Source: Synura sp. LO234KE | Taxonomy: Eukaryota; Sar; Synurophyceae; Synurales; Mallomonadaceae | Reading direction: 5' to 3' | DNA length: 23,828 bases | Assembly: GCA_015143735.1 (NCBI GenBank) | Contig: VKHC01000042.1 | Location: 1-23,828, forward strand | Part shown: one piece after another, positions 1 through 10,399 of the stretch | How positions within the stretch are numbered: the stretch's first letter is position 1 | Layout: the number at the start of each line of letters is the position of its first letter | Notes under the pieces: generated by a model | Seen by the model: the letters and a program-made list of their open reading frames with translations, nothing else | Databases searched by the model: none | Told to the model about the DNA's origin: nothing | Program-made: the position numbers and the translations under genes

Positions 1-85
1 AACGGCTCGGATTCATCACCTAAGCTCTCTTGCCCTTCAATATCTTCACCTTGCCCAGCTTCAACCTCCCAGACTCCCGCTGCAA

Positions 86-637
86 TTGCATTCCACTCTT
101 GCCATTGAGGTTTTTGTCGGGTCGGTTCTTGGCAAACTCCGTATACAGGGAATGAGTTTGTTGGGCCTGTCTCATCAGTGGCCTCAACAGCGAGCCCTCT
201 CATATCGCGTCCTCTATGTCCCCGGCGCCTGGTTATGTATCATGATCATTCCGTTTAGTGCTTCTTCAGAAGTTCTCAAGCATTATCCCGACTTGGCCGC
301 GACAGAAACCTTCACTCTGGAAGTCCGCATTTGCCCCGTTACTCTCCTTGACCACTCCCGCCTAGCCATTCTACCATCGCTCTTGGTGACGACACGCGTC
401 TTCTTTTCATCTGAAGCTCTCCAACTATTTTTTCTCCGCCTTCTACCGATTTGCTACTCCCCTGGAACTGCGTTTCTGAATTTCCTTGGGTTTTGGACTC
501 GAGCTCTCATAGACGAATTGGAGTGTCCAATTCTTAGTGCAGGGGTTTTTGAAAATTTCTTTGATCCGCTGTGGGACGAAGTTATCGCTCGCATAGGCCT
601 GACGTGGCAAGTGGCTTTTGAGTCGGTCGCTAGTTGA
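86..637 (+). pseudogene. Unidentified open frame, 183 codons
   Basis: The product is rich in Leu, Ser and Phe, without a motif I recognise. At 618-1061 a second open frame, rich in Arg, Pro and Leu, follows with a small overlap. Both end just before LTR-like copies A and B, so they may be internal parts of a decayed retroelement. An uninterrupted frame of this length is uncommon for this DNA, but chance cannot be excluded. Confidence 0.25.
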
Positions 638-1074
638 TCCGTTCCTGGGATCACCTTACCGCTTCCTCTGTCTCCGACAGCTCTTTGGCAAGACCCCACC
701 GATCTCCCTCAGTGAAGAGCAGCTTTGGCGTACCTCTGGGACGCTTCATCTGCCCCTTCTCGTCCGTCCTGTGGACAGAGTTATAATCGTGGTCCCTCCG
801 GCTTGTATTGAGGCCTCTCCACCGCAGCCCGCGCCTATAGGTTTGTCATCCTGGACCCGCCCTTCTCTCCGTCGCGGACGTCGCCTTAGGAATTTTCGCT
901 TGGTGTTCTTCGGGCGTTCCCAAGACTTTAGTTTAGTTGAACGATGGTTAACCGGGCACTGCTTGCCCACTGGTTTTTTCTGCTTTTTCCTGCACCTGTT
1001 GTCTGTTATGCATGCCTTCTGCTTGCTCGAATTTGAGGCGGGTGACATTATAGTATACTAACATTTCTGCTGGG

Positions 1075-1235
1075 GAGGACTTGTCAGCCCACAGGCTGTG
1101 GGTACTGACCCCCTCCCCTTGCTTCCACTCGGTGCTACGGGACTTGCAATATTGTTCATGGGAGCTGGAACTCTTATTACCCCCTTCTACCTTTCTGTTC
1201 CATAACTAACTTTTCGATTTTCGAAAAAAGTCGTA
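1075..1235 (+). repeat. LTR-like repeat copy A
   Basis: The core ACTCGGTGCTACGGGACTTG lies at 1127-1146, followed by TTGTTCATGGGAGCTGG and, near 1205-1220, AACTTTTCGATTTTCG. Both blocks recur across the window. The C-rich stretch before the core is also shared by several copies. Confidence 0.5.
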
Positions 1236-1254
1236 TTAATAAACCCCCCGGGGA

Positions 1255-1435
1255 GAAATTTCCCCTGCCCTCGGGCACGCGGCTTTCTCCCCCTGCCCCT
1301 ACTCGGTCACAGGACTTGCCATTTAGTTATTGATTTAGTGGTGTTATGGTGCTGTCTAGACCCTCCGTCTGACTTACATTCCTTACATTTCTCTAATAAA
1401 TAACTACTAGATTTTCGGCAAAACGATATCCTTTG
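1255..1435 (+). repeat. LTR-like repeat copy B
   Basis: The core ACTCGGTCACAGGACTTGCC lies at 1301-1320; the terminal block AATAAATAACTACTAG ends in ATTTTCGGC near 1417. The AATAAA here could be the polyadenylation signal of an LTR. It sits head-to-tail behind copy A, with cores 174 bp apart. Confidence 0.55.
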
Positions 1436-2044
1436 TAGCCTTAAAGGGCACTTACGCCGTGAGGTCTCCTAAGTTGCTACTCAGGATATCACCAACAACG
1501 CTTGTACACACTAACTCAGTCGTGCTTGGAGAAGTGTTTTCAGTTATTGAGGGAGAGAATGAGAATGGAGTGTGCTTTGTAATTTTCTAAGACCTGAGCA
1601 CAATTAATAACCAGTGTATCAACAAGCAAGTAGTCCCAACCTCTTTTTGATTACCCTCTCGCCATTCGTTCCTGCTTGGAACCTCCCTCCATGGTCATAA
1701 ATGGACGGACACGAATATCAAAATCCTTCGACGCCTCACACATCTGGACTTCTGGCGATCTGGTAAAATGGGCAGCGGCCGCCCAATGGAGCTATGAAAC
1801 CCTTCGCTGTAGTCTGGTAATTCTATACTTTCCTTCACTCCCTTCAACTAACTATAAAATTTTTGGGAGGTATGGAACCAATAGGGCTAGTCTTGGATCG
1901 CTTACATGTCTGGATACCGACTTCAGTAGTTGTTCTGGACAAGCGTGGCATGTGAATTTCCGGCTGATGCGTCCTCGGAATTCTAAGTTAATCAGAGTTT
2001 AAAAATAACTATCCCGGAGATTCTTCACATCGCTTTGGTCTTCA

Positions 2045-2366
2045 TCAGTGCACAAAACTTGGCCGTGGATAACCATACCGTTTATACCCCGACTTAATGC
2101 TACCATTATACTCGGCATTATACCTTAAAAGTCATGGTGATCCTTGTGGATAACCATTGGATATCCACGGGCGTGGAACCGACTTATCCACGCCGTATTA
2201 TACTTCATGATTATACTAGTATAATACGGTGGATATCCAAGGAGGATAACCACGGACTAATCTAAGCTAACCGTGGTTATCCATGGGGATATCTACGGCC
2301 CGCTCTAAGCTAACCGTGGATATCCATGGGGATGTCAGGCATAAAAGTAAAGGCATAAAAGTAAGG
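2045..2366. repeat. Cluster of palindromic GTGGATAACC / TGGATATCCA repeats
   Basis: The palindrome TGGATATCCA occurs at 2158, 2230 and 2317, and GTGGATAACC or its complement several more times. A direct repeat beginning CTAAGCTAACCGTGG lies at 2262 and 2305 (about 33 bp, 43-bp period). A perfect 16-bp palindrome, ATTATACTAGTATAAT, lies at 2210-2225. A 14-bp tandem unit GGCATAAAAGTAA follows at 2338-2365. No coding potential. Confidence 0.7.
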
Positions 2367-2768
2367 CGCCAATATGAGCCAAATTTGCATATCCCACGAG
2401 GGGTATGAGTAGGAGGACCTTTGTCATAACTACTATAGGTCCCGTTCAACCCCCGCTCATCCTCTTTGAAGAACACGTCCCTCGGCGGGAAGCCCTAGCG
2501 TATCGGGGACCGAACCACCTCCGATTTACTACCTATCGCTCAAAATTTCTGCTTATCATGTCGTCTCGCCGCCTCTGTCTGTTCCTGGCCCCCCTAAAGT
2601 CGCCCTTCACCCTCTCTCGAGCTCGCGCCTTTCGTGCGGTGCGTGCTACAATCCGCAAGGAATTACGATGAAACAGGTAAATATTGCGCGCGCAGCTACA
2701 ATAATCCTTGGTCATTACCCACAGTGATAATCAACTAAAAAGGCATACCAGCACATAATACCAGGGAC

Positions 2769-2907
2769 AGAAAGCAGTGGACAGAGATATGAAGTGGTGT
2801 GTGGTGAAAGGAAGCGATGGGCAGGGACAGAAAGCGGTAGGCAGGATAGGAAGCGGTGGGTGGCGAAAGGAAGCGACGGGCAGCGATAGAAAGCAGTGGG
2901 TTGTGAA
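2769..2907. repeat. Minisatellite, seven units of 20 bp
   Basis: The unit is close to AGGAAGCGGTGGGTGGCGAA. Six units are 20 bp and the fourth is 19 bp. Units alternate between GAAAGC and GGAAGC starts, with about 60-85% identity. The strand asymmetry (purine-rich, G-rich) is strong. Confidence 0.85.
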
Positions 2908-3640
2908 TTGAATCTCATGCACACTACTTCCTCACGTGGAGAAAGCCTGATAATATTCAGTAGCAGATTAGATTACGAAACTGCTTACCAATTCTCTAAA
3001 AAAATTGCGACGCAGCCAAGTATAAATAAATTACTGGCTTGATAAACTATTAAATCACACTTAAGAATATTAAGGAGATAGCTGGACAACGATTTGAAGT
3101 ATAAAAAAGAAATAATGTAGAAAACTTTGGGATGATTGACTTGATACTTCAAAATCTCAATAACTTGATAGCGATCGCGGGTATTCACACACAGTTTACT
3201 ATGGAAAATGAGTTTCCAGCAGTTCCTACTATTAAGTAATAAGAATCTATGCAAATAATTCAATAAACGAGAATTGTATTCATATTCTTATTAATTCAAA
3301 TGCGAAATCAAATATATTCATGTCGGTCAATTTACAGCGCACCGTATTCTCATACATGTAGTTTAGCAAAGGAAAACACGTAACAGAGCGCTTGCGCATT
3401 TTAGCAAATACGTATTCACCTGATCGAATGCCCTTATTGGATATAAATTTCGATGAAATAGAGCAGAACGGTGTCATAATATTCGTTGACTTCCAATAAG
3501 CTTTCGTCTACTCGGACGTAAAGAAAATAATGAAGTTACAGAAAATAAAGCCTTGACATAAGCCGAGTAATTGTTGAATATTTTTAATACCACCAATCGC
3601 TTCTAAATCATTCAGACACGACTTGCACAAAATATAATAA
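2908..3640. other. AT-rich stretch without a recognisable gene
   Basis: Three minus frames of 65-92 codons are present (2985-3263, 3280-3477, 3508-3723), with compositions expected of AT-rich noncoding DNA (Ile, Leu, Phe, Asn). No motif or repeat is seen apart from the flanking clusters. Confidence 0.5.
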
Positions 3641-3835
3641 TTCGTGTCATGAATAATTATGGGGTATAATAAAATCTTATTGGGATAATTACGGAGTATA
3701 TTCAAATCGTGGATAATGCACATCCGTAGTTAACCCTATTTTATTAACCATACCGAATTATCCATGGATAATTACGGTACCGTGGATAACCCTGCATGGA
3801 TAACCATTTTCTGTGCGCTGATGTTTACCCCATAG
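3640..3835. repeat. Second cluster of the palindromic repeats
   Basis: It contains GTGGATAA at 3707, a perfect 18-bp palindrome AATTATCCATGGATAATT at 3756-3773, the adjoining palindrome ACGGTACCGT at 3774-3783, and GTGGATAACC with ATGGATAACC at about 3782-3806. TTAACCATACCG here resembles ATAACCATACCG at 2068-2079 in the first cluster. Confidence 0.65.
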
Positions 3836-3839
3836 GGGT

Positions 3840-5240
3840 AAAGGCTCTTACTGGTTTACCGTAGCTAGATGCTTGATGACTCCGGCTGAGGGTGGAATCC
3901 TTTCACACCCATCCGCTCCCCTCCTTTATAAAGCTCTCTGTTTATCCTCCGCATCGATGACCAAGTGCACTAGTGGCCACACCAAGTTCAAATAGCAGTC
4001 CTGGATCGATATCTCCCGTGATCATCTACTCAAGTCTTGCTCGTGTCTGATCGAATTAGATAGTTACCGGAACGACCAGCAGGATGTGAAAATTATCCTC
4101 CCTTACCCACTCAAGCTGGATTCCCTTTAGTCCTGCTTCTATTTTAAGAGCGCAGAGTGGCTACAGTTCAAAGCTCCCTTACAATTTCAGCCTCCGGTGC
4201 CAACTTGTGCCGAGTGCACTCTGAGAGAACCTGGCGTACTCCCCTCAAAACGAGGGGCATATACTGCTACATTCTATGCACAATCAGCTCATTTCCGACA
4301 AGAAGTTCTTCAGTCTGTTCCAGGGAACTCGCCATTTTTTCAAATCTTCTTGAGTTTCCACTCGGAGGCCGTTTCCGATCTTTCTCACTCAGAAAGACTG
4401 TACCTATAGAGGCATCGTTGACAATTTCCTTTTTTACCTCTCCAGCATGATGCAGACGGAGCCTTAAGCAAATATTCCCAACAGCAAGATGTTCTTGCAC
4501 TAGTTGGGCTGGGTAATTGATCTGAATGGTCCGCCTCTGAGTTTGCGTGATCACTATAAAAAGTAATTTACGACAGGCACTGACCAGTAGGGCATAACAC
4601 TTGCAAGGTTGCGCGGACCCAGAGAAGCGCTGAGAACTTTTGACCTGTTTGCTGTGTGCCTCCGATGTGACTTACGAAGATTGAATCTATGACCATCTCC
4701 TCCGGACGTATACGCACCCGCTTCCAGGAGGCCAGCAAACTTTACTTTCTAATGCAGAACTTGTCTGTTACCCGCTTGGGATGGAGCTCGAGCATTTCTT
4801 GGTCCCCCATGTGTACCATATGTGCTCCGCTCGGAGATTGAGAACGAGTCTGCATTGGAAACTGAAACCCTCGGCGAATCTCTCTACTAGATGCGGCACT
4901 TCAGCCAACTGATTCAGTTGAGGCCACCAAGGATGCGGTCCTCACAGTTCAGCGGACAGTTAGCACGTCGGGTAGGAACAATTTGGAAGGCCCGTCGACA
5001 AGTTCAGTTCCAATAAGAGGCTCAGTTCCAACAAGAGTTTACAGCTGCTGCTGATGTACTTGACATTGACCTTGTACTCTTAAGGCGTTCCGAAGGAAGT
5101 TTGAACTGAAGCAACCCAGAGCAGCCCGTGAATCTAATGTCTTCTTCGCAGTCCGATGAGATCACGTACCAGATGTCTATACGCCTGCCAAAGTAGCGCT
5201 CCATCAGATTCACGTTGGCTGAGTGCAGCGAAGAAACTAA
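3840..5240. other. Unassigned region with short frames
   Basis: Overlapping plus frames at 4157-4450 and 4197-4409 and a run of readable fragments up to 5220 (for example RISLLDAALQPTDSVEATKD, about 4875-4935) suggest decayed coding sequence leading up to LTR-like copy C. Nothing was identified. Confidence 0.3.
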
Positions 5241-5300
5241 TAACGCAGCTCGGAGCCCCTTACTCGGCCACGGGACTTGCCGCGCGGTACATTAAAGAAA
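5240..5300 (+). repeat. LTR-like repeat core, copy C
   Basis: ACTCGGCCACGGGACTTGCC at 5262-5281, preceded by CGCAGCTCGGAGCCCC, which resembles the CAGCTGGAGCTCTC before the copy at 21257. No clear terminal ATTTTCGG block follows. Confidence 0.45.
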
Positions 5301-7100
5301 AATTATAGCTCCTTGACGCAAATGAGCTAGGTTGAATTGTTTCCCTTTTATTACCTGCTGATGTGATTTTTGTCACCGATGCTACTCCTAGTTGCTGGGT
5401 TTTCACCAGTTGTTAGTAGTAATGGTCACATTTATTATTTATTATGAACGAGTTAAGATTCACTGATATGTACAAACATCTCTCTATACGTCCTATTTAG
5501 TGATAGCATTTATATGTGCTGCATTATGACTTAAGTAGCACTTCCAGACTTTGACGTTTACTTCACTTCCTGTTCAGTTATTCAAATCTAAGTTAACTCT
5601 ACACAAGTCTGAGTTTTGCAAAAGTGGCCACTTGTGGTGAAATTAAGGCAAGCGTAATTTATAAGCTAAGTATTTCCCTCAAATCCAAAATGCCTAATCT
5701 ATCTTCCGAGAGCTACTATACCAGTAATAGGTAGATATTTGTGAGGAAAAGCAAAAAAAATTAGCGAGCTGAACAAGTTGGGGAAATTAAGACGACGGTG
5801 CAGCAATTAGAAATTTCGAGCTCTGCGGACTCAAAGGCAACAGCAAGGAGCAGATCTTCGACACCTCCAGCAACTAAATATATATACGATTTAAGGGAAC
5901 TGTCCAATCGAAATTGTTTTATTTAATTGAGAAACGAACCATTAGAGAACAATTAGAGTAGAGAAAGATAACAAAGAAAGACTTCAACATCTAAAGGAAG
6001 CTTGCCACAAGATATGAAAAAGTTTGGTAGAAATATCGAAAATCTGGATAGAATGAGACAATGACGAAGGTAATATCAGCCTCCGGTACCTGCTCTTATG
6101 CTTCAGTTTTTCCACGCTGACAAACAGGACCAACAATAATTAAATAGGAGCAGCAGTAATACTGCAGAAGAAAATTGATTAGAAGTCAGAATTTGGATTA
6201 AGGGGAAAGCAAAAAATTGACGAAATAGAACGTATATACAGTTGCAGACATGCGGGATGGTAGGAACGAAAATAAAAAGAGATAGCGTAGGAAAGTGAAT
6301 TTGCTCGAGGAAATCCGCACCTGATGTATATTGAAGATGGGCAGGAGTAGTGCTCGTTTCGGTAGTGCAGTAGCCAATCAATTACTGGAAAACGAAAGAG
6401 GCTATGGAAAACCTAATACAGTGGGCACAGGAGACCTGGCCGCTTCTATGCGAATTTACCTTGGATGGGAGTTGTCAGAAAAGGAGACTGCATGTTTTGC
6501 GGGTGAGTCATGCGTATTGTAAGAATCTAGTGAAAAATTATTCTTGGAATTCAGGGTGCCCTCCACGACTCAATGTGTACAAAAATCGAATTTTTGAACG
6601 ATCGCAAGAGGAGGAGTCAACAAACTCCAAGTGACCTTTAGGTAATGTACGTAAAATTGATAGAAAAATCAATCTTGAAATTAGAAAATATATTGAACTT
6701 TAACAACGTGAATTATGTCCCTGAGGTCACAAGTCTTTTCCTCCCCTATGTGGTCAACAATGAGATCGTGGGCAGTGCTACTGAGTTATATTTGTCGTTG
6801 GAATCGGTTCCTCGTTGCTTATTGGAGCTGCTTGGATGATGAGAGATGTGTCGATTTGAGGCTGTAGTATGGGAACAACATCAAGCGCATCATCAACAAC
6901 TTCCTCCACGGAGTCTACCGTCATGGGGTGTGAGGCAAAATCGTCGTGTTTCAGGCAGTGTGCCAGGTTGAATTAACTATATCGTTTCTTCTCCTGACTG
7001 TGTGTGATCAGACGGCTGCATACAACCACAAATGTATTTTGCACACTCTAGGAGCTATTAGCCTCTGACCTTCCTGAATTTTTCATAACAAAATACTTTA
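5300..7100. other. Unassigned AT-rich region
   Basis: One plus-strand stretch near 5755-5880 reads ELNKLGEIKTTVQQLEISSS and is coiled-coil-like. Frames at 6404-6634 and 6645-6839 are short. The integrase of the element at 7.2-10.2 kb would be expected here on the minus strand but could not be read. Confidence 0.3.
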
Positions 7101-7103
7101 CAC

Positions 7104-7143
7104 AAATGGTCGGTACTCAGCATAAATGGTCAGTACTCAGCAT
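7104..7143. repeat. Short tandem duplication, two 20-bp units
   Basis: AAATGGTCGGTACTCAGCAT is followed by the same unit with one difference (CGG to CAG). It lies just beyond the RNase H remnant of the Ty3/gypsy element. Confidence 0.85.
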
Positions 7144-7199
7144 AAAGTAGCGTTCTCGATTAAGCGCTCGAGATCTTTAAATGCTTATATTAGTTCTAC

Positions 7200-8351
7200 T
7201 ATTCGTTTTTAAAAGCTTTACTTAGAAACATGATAGGGTATTCGATTGAAACAACTATACGCCAACTCCGTGGTCACTCCCATTTTTCTGCAAGTAGACT
7301 GAAGAAATGTCATTTTGATAAAGTAACTTAGGACAAGAATTAATTGCTCCTTTTATGTCATTGAACAATTAGACTTTGTTTTGGCTTATAGATCTTGACC
7401 ATGTTGTGCATCGGGTGCACGATGATTGCATGATTTTGAATGTGGTCTCGAAAGAAATTATCTAAATCTGGTTTTCAGGAAGCTTAAATTAACTATCGAT
7501 TCTTTCTTCTATTCACTAAACGATAATCCGATCTGGGTAGGACATGTCCAGTATCATACTCCACCTCCTCAAGTCCTAGCTTGCATTATTTGGGGATGAG
7601 TGTGATACCTTTATCCGACAATCGAATCAATATCTTCTCTAAATGTGATAATTAGTTTTCCTCCGATGATCCCCAGAGGAGGATTTTGTCGATATAGATT
7701 TCACATAAAGAGAATATCAACCCAGTCAACACTTCAGTGTGCATAGCTCGCTGAAAGTATGACGGTGCTGCTTTCAGTCCAAAAAGACAGCGGAGCCATT
7801 CAAACAGAACATAATGCGTTAGAAAAACAGTCGTAGAACATGAGCTTTGTAGCTTTCACTAAGGCAGTTAGATATTAACCAGATCTTAAGTCAAACTTTC
7901 CAAAGAGTGCTCTGGGTTCTGTTTTTCTACTTGACATAAGTGCAATTCAATATTTGGTATCGACCACACTAAGGATTGACTAACTTGTTGATATACCCGA
8001 AATATTTACAAAAACGCCAAGATCCGTTTGATTTCATTTAGTCAAGTGAGGGTGTGAGTAATATGGTGCCTGTAAAGCCTGGATTACGCCTAACTTTTGC
8101 ACTGTATCCAGTTGAAGTTTGATATCTTCAAATTTTACATTTGATGGTGGTGGAGAAGGATTAGCAGTACGCGGTACCTCCTGTACGTTCCGATCAACCT
8201 CTAAAGCCAAATGAATGGCTTTAGCCGGCATATGTTGAACTGCGTCGCTAAAGCGCTGTTTGCATTGCAGGGAAAAACTTATTATATTACACCTAAATAC
8301 CGCCCTTTCTTGAATATAAATGAGAGCCATGAGATCCACTGAAGAGTTCAA
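7200..8351 (-). pseudogene. Ty3/gypsy-type reverse transcriptase and RNase H remnant
   Basis: Read on the minus strand in shifting frames. Near 8060-8100 is QLDTVQKLGVIQ, the segment before the polymerase. It is followed by SNGSWRF (about 8015-8035), FGKFDLRSG (about 7880-7910), FGLKAAPSYFQRAM (7741-7789), YIDK (7685-7696) in place of the YxDD active site, HLEKI with KGITLIP, then FFRDHIQNH (about 7430-7460) of the connection domain. DHGVG and PIMFLSKAFKN (about 7200-7275) belong to the RNase H part. This order and wording is that of Ty3/gypsy Pol. At least four in-frame stops and several frameshifts show that it is dead. The integrase was not found further left. Confidence 0.85.
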
Positions 8352-8556
8352 AGATTAAGTGTCAATCCAATCATTCTTTCTCAGAGTCAAACAAGTCACT
8401 CCGATCATCACCTTAGTATACTTTTTACTGCAAGAAGACTCCCTAGTATACTTGTTATATCAATACTATCGGTGATTTTGCAAGGTGGCGTAGTTAGTTG
8501 CATCAAACAGTACTTGCTCGATACTACTTGTTTTATTTAGATGACAACAATAGGTA

Positions 8557-8826
8557 TTATTGGCAGAGAATAGAAACTTTGTTTTGAATAACGAGCGTAC
8601 GCCAACCGATATTAAGATCGTAGCCGATGATTGCTGAAATCAAAGCAGTGATTTTAAAACCCAACGTGCTGCAGACACAGCACTCGTCTGTCGTCACATA
8701 ATTATAAAGTCCCCTCATCCGCTCGCCCAGGACCTTGTTGGCACAATTTCCCGGGCTTTCAGAGTCTAAAAGCGCCGTTATTTGCCTGTGAAGGATGGCA
8801 GTTGTTAGTTTACACTTATTTTTCAA
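8557..8826 (-). pseudogene. Retropepsin-like protease remnant of the same element
   Basis: An 89-codon frame with ITALLDSESPGN at residues 16-27, matching the ALLDSGS active-site block of retroviral-type aspartic proteases, and IIGYDLNIGW at about residues 66-75, matching the second conserved hydrophobic block. The catalytic Asp is kept but the Gly of DSG is Glu, which should abolish activity. It lies upstream of the polymerase remnant on the same strand, the gag-PR-RT order of Ty3/gypsy. About 200 bp of unreadable linker separates the two. Confidence 0.65.
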
Positions 8827-9074
8827 TGTTGTGAACGAGTGGTGTCAAAATTAAGGACAGTTGCAGCAACAGGGTAAGACATACCTAGTTGATTGATGTA
8901 TGGATCCCTACCCACTTTTGTTGGGTGTGGCTACCAAGCTTGAAGCTGGTAGGTCGAGATGGCTTGTTATGCCAGGTAGAATTTGGGTTCAGGTCAGGTC
9001 CCTTCAACGGCAGCTAAGCGAGTCTTCTCTCTTTGAAGTTGCGTTGTCTGCAGCAGACAAGTGCCACGAGTGGT

Positions 9075-9483
9075 TGGAGTTGTTGAAGTAAGAATGCGTC
9101 CGCGTCAAACATTTCCCAAAGTGGTTCCAGCCACAACCCTTGCAGGTTGGTGGCGGCCCACTTCGATGGTCAGCTGACCCTGGATTATGGACGCTTGGTT
9201 TTGGGGCTTGCTCGGTTGAGCATTAGCAGTTTGTTGAGAATGGTCGAAGTCAGCCGACCGATTTTTTAGATGTCACGGTCAAGCGCGCAGCTTCTACTAG
9301 TTGCAGGGCTTCTAGCCTGGTAGCGAATTCCGCTACGTTTGGTGGTAACCCATCATCAGAAACACTTTTATTAAAATTAGCCAGAGCCACTTCGTTTGGC
9401 TCTAAGTTTATCCATTCCCATTTTCTTGACGAGTGCTTTTTCAGCCCCGTATAGTAGTCGTCCAGCCTCGGAGATTTATTCAT
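9075..9483 (-). pseudogene. Gag C-terminal remnant with a zinc knuckle
   Basis: The frame opened at 9483 (77 codons to a stop at 9250) continues past two stops to PPTCKGCGWNHFGKCLTR. The C-x2-C-x3-H-x3-C knuckle lies at 9109-9144 in exactly the same frame. Pro-rich sequence before the knuckle and position upstream of the protease remnant fit nucleocapsid of an LTR retrotransposon. The stretch before 9483 (to about 9920) may hold the rest of gag, but no motif is visible there. Confidence 0.6.
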
Positions 9484-9989
9484 TTTCTCCTTTGCGTAAA
9501 AGATTTTAACACGTTACAAATTTCCCACACAAGAACATATTTGAATATCTGTTTATGCAAGCAGCTAGATACTTGACTCGATTGACTGTGCATGTAACTC
9601 TTTACTAGTGTCAATCAATTGATTTACATAGTGAGTAAAAGTTATCGCATTATTCACACTTTAAATTTTTGAGCGACTTTTAATTGCAACAGTTGGCGAG
9701 GGATTCACTGATGGCGCGACTGCAGTCAAGGTTGGTAACGCTGAAAAATTCTAGAGACTTCCCAAATTCATGGCGATTTTGAGACTCTTTTAATGTTTTC
9801 CCACTGAAGCACTTGTTCTTGTTGCTAGCTCTCATGTATTGTTGAAGCTGATCCATTTTGCATTGGGACTTTACGGTACATCCGTTCTCAGATATTCGTT
9901 GGTCTGGTATTTGGTGGATCAAATATTAGTAGTATACACTAAATGCCCTTAGCAAGCTTGGTTGCAATAGTGGAACAAAAACTATCAAA

Positions 9990-10180
9990 TGGCTCACGTT
10001 AATTATTTTTTGTCGAAAATCGAATAGTAAATTATTAAATCGCGTTACATGTTGATAGAAAATCACACAGGACAGGAAGACGTCATAAAAACCACTCTCT
10101 ATGAACCAAGGGGCCAGTCCCGTTACCGAGTAGAGGGAACCGAGCAAATGCACTCGGAGAAAAGCTCTAGTAGCCAACTA
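9990..10180 (-). repeat. LTR-like repeat, copy in minus orientation
   Basis: The minus strand has ACTCGGTAACGGGACTGGCC (10131-10112), then CTTGGTTCATAG, and about 100 bp later TTTACTATTCGATTTTCG (near 10015-10035). The same two blocks with similar spacing occur in the plus-strand copies at 1301, 21065 and 21257. It is the most complete copy next to recognisable retrotransposon coding remnants. Confidence 0.6.
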
Positions 10181-10399
10181 GGTCCCCATAGTATTCACAC
10201 ATTGGCGGGTGACAGGCACTGACAGGACGAAAACGCATGGCTAGTCGCACAAAGAACGCACGCCAGAGGGGGAGCTGTCTCCTGTCGAACGGGGGTAAGC
10301 TGGGGTCTTGACGGGGAGAAAAAGAAGGGCGGAGTCCGAGGACCGATCAGGGGGGCGAGGTTTGGAGGAGCGCGGACGGGGTGCGGGAGAGGTCAAGCC

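Larger units (their letters stand above)
7200..10190 (-). mobile_element. Degenerate Ty3/gypsy-type LTR retrotransposon, 5' part
   Basis: On the minus strand the parts follow in the expected order: an LTR-like repeat (about 10190-9990), gag zinc knuckle, protease, reverse transcriptase, RNase H. The integrase and a 3' LTR were not found to the left, so the element is truncated or too eroded there. Assigning the LTR-like repeat to this element is inference from position and orientation. Confidence 0.65.

Noticed and set aside
746-1048. Lys/Arg-rich 100-codon minus frame
   Set aside because: It is the complement of a pyrimidine-rich stretch, which forces a basic composition; no motif is present.
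2715-2924. Two repetitive minus frames over 2715-2924
   Set aside because: They are translations of the 20-bp minisatellite, not genes.
9685-9715. TTGGCGAGGGAT resembling a primer-binding site after an LTR
   Set aside because: It lies on the plus strand, opposite to the recognisable element here, and no LTR end precedes it. TTGGCGGGTGACAGG at about 10199 has the same problem.
9926-10177. 83-codon minus frame
   Set aside because: It lies within the minus-orientation LTR-like repeat and is AT-rich without motifs.
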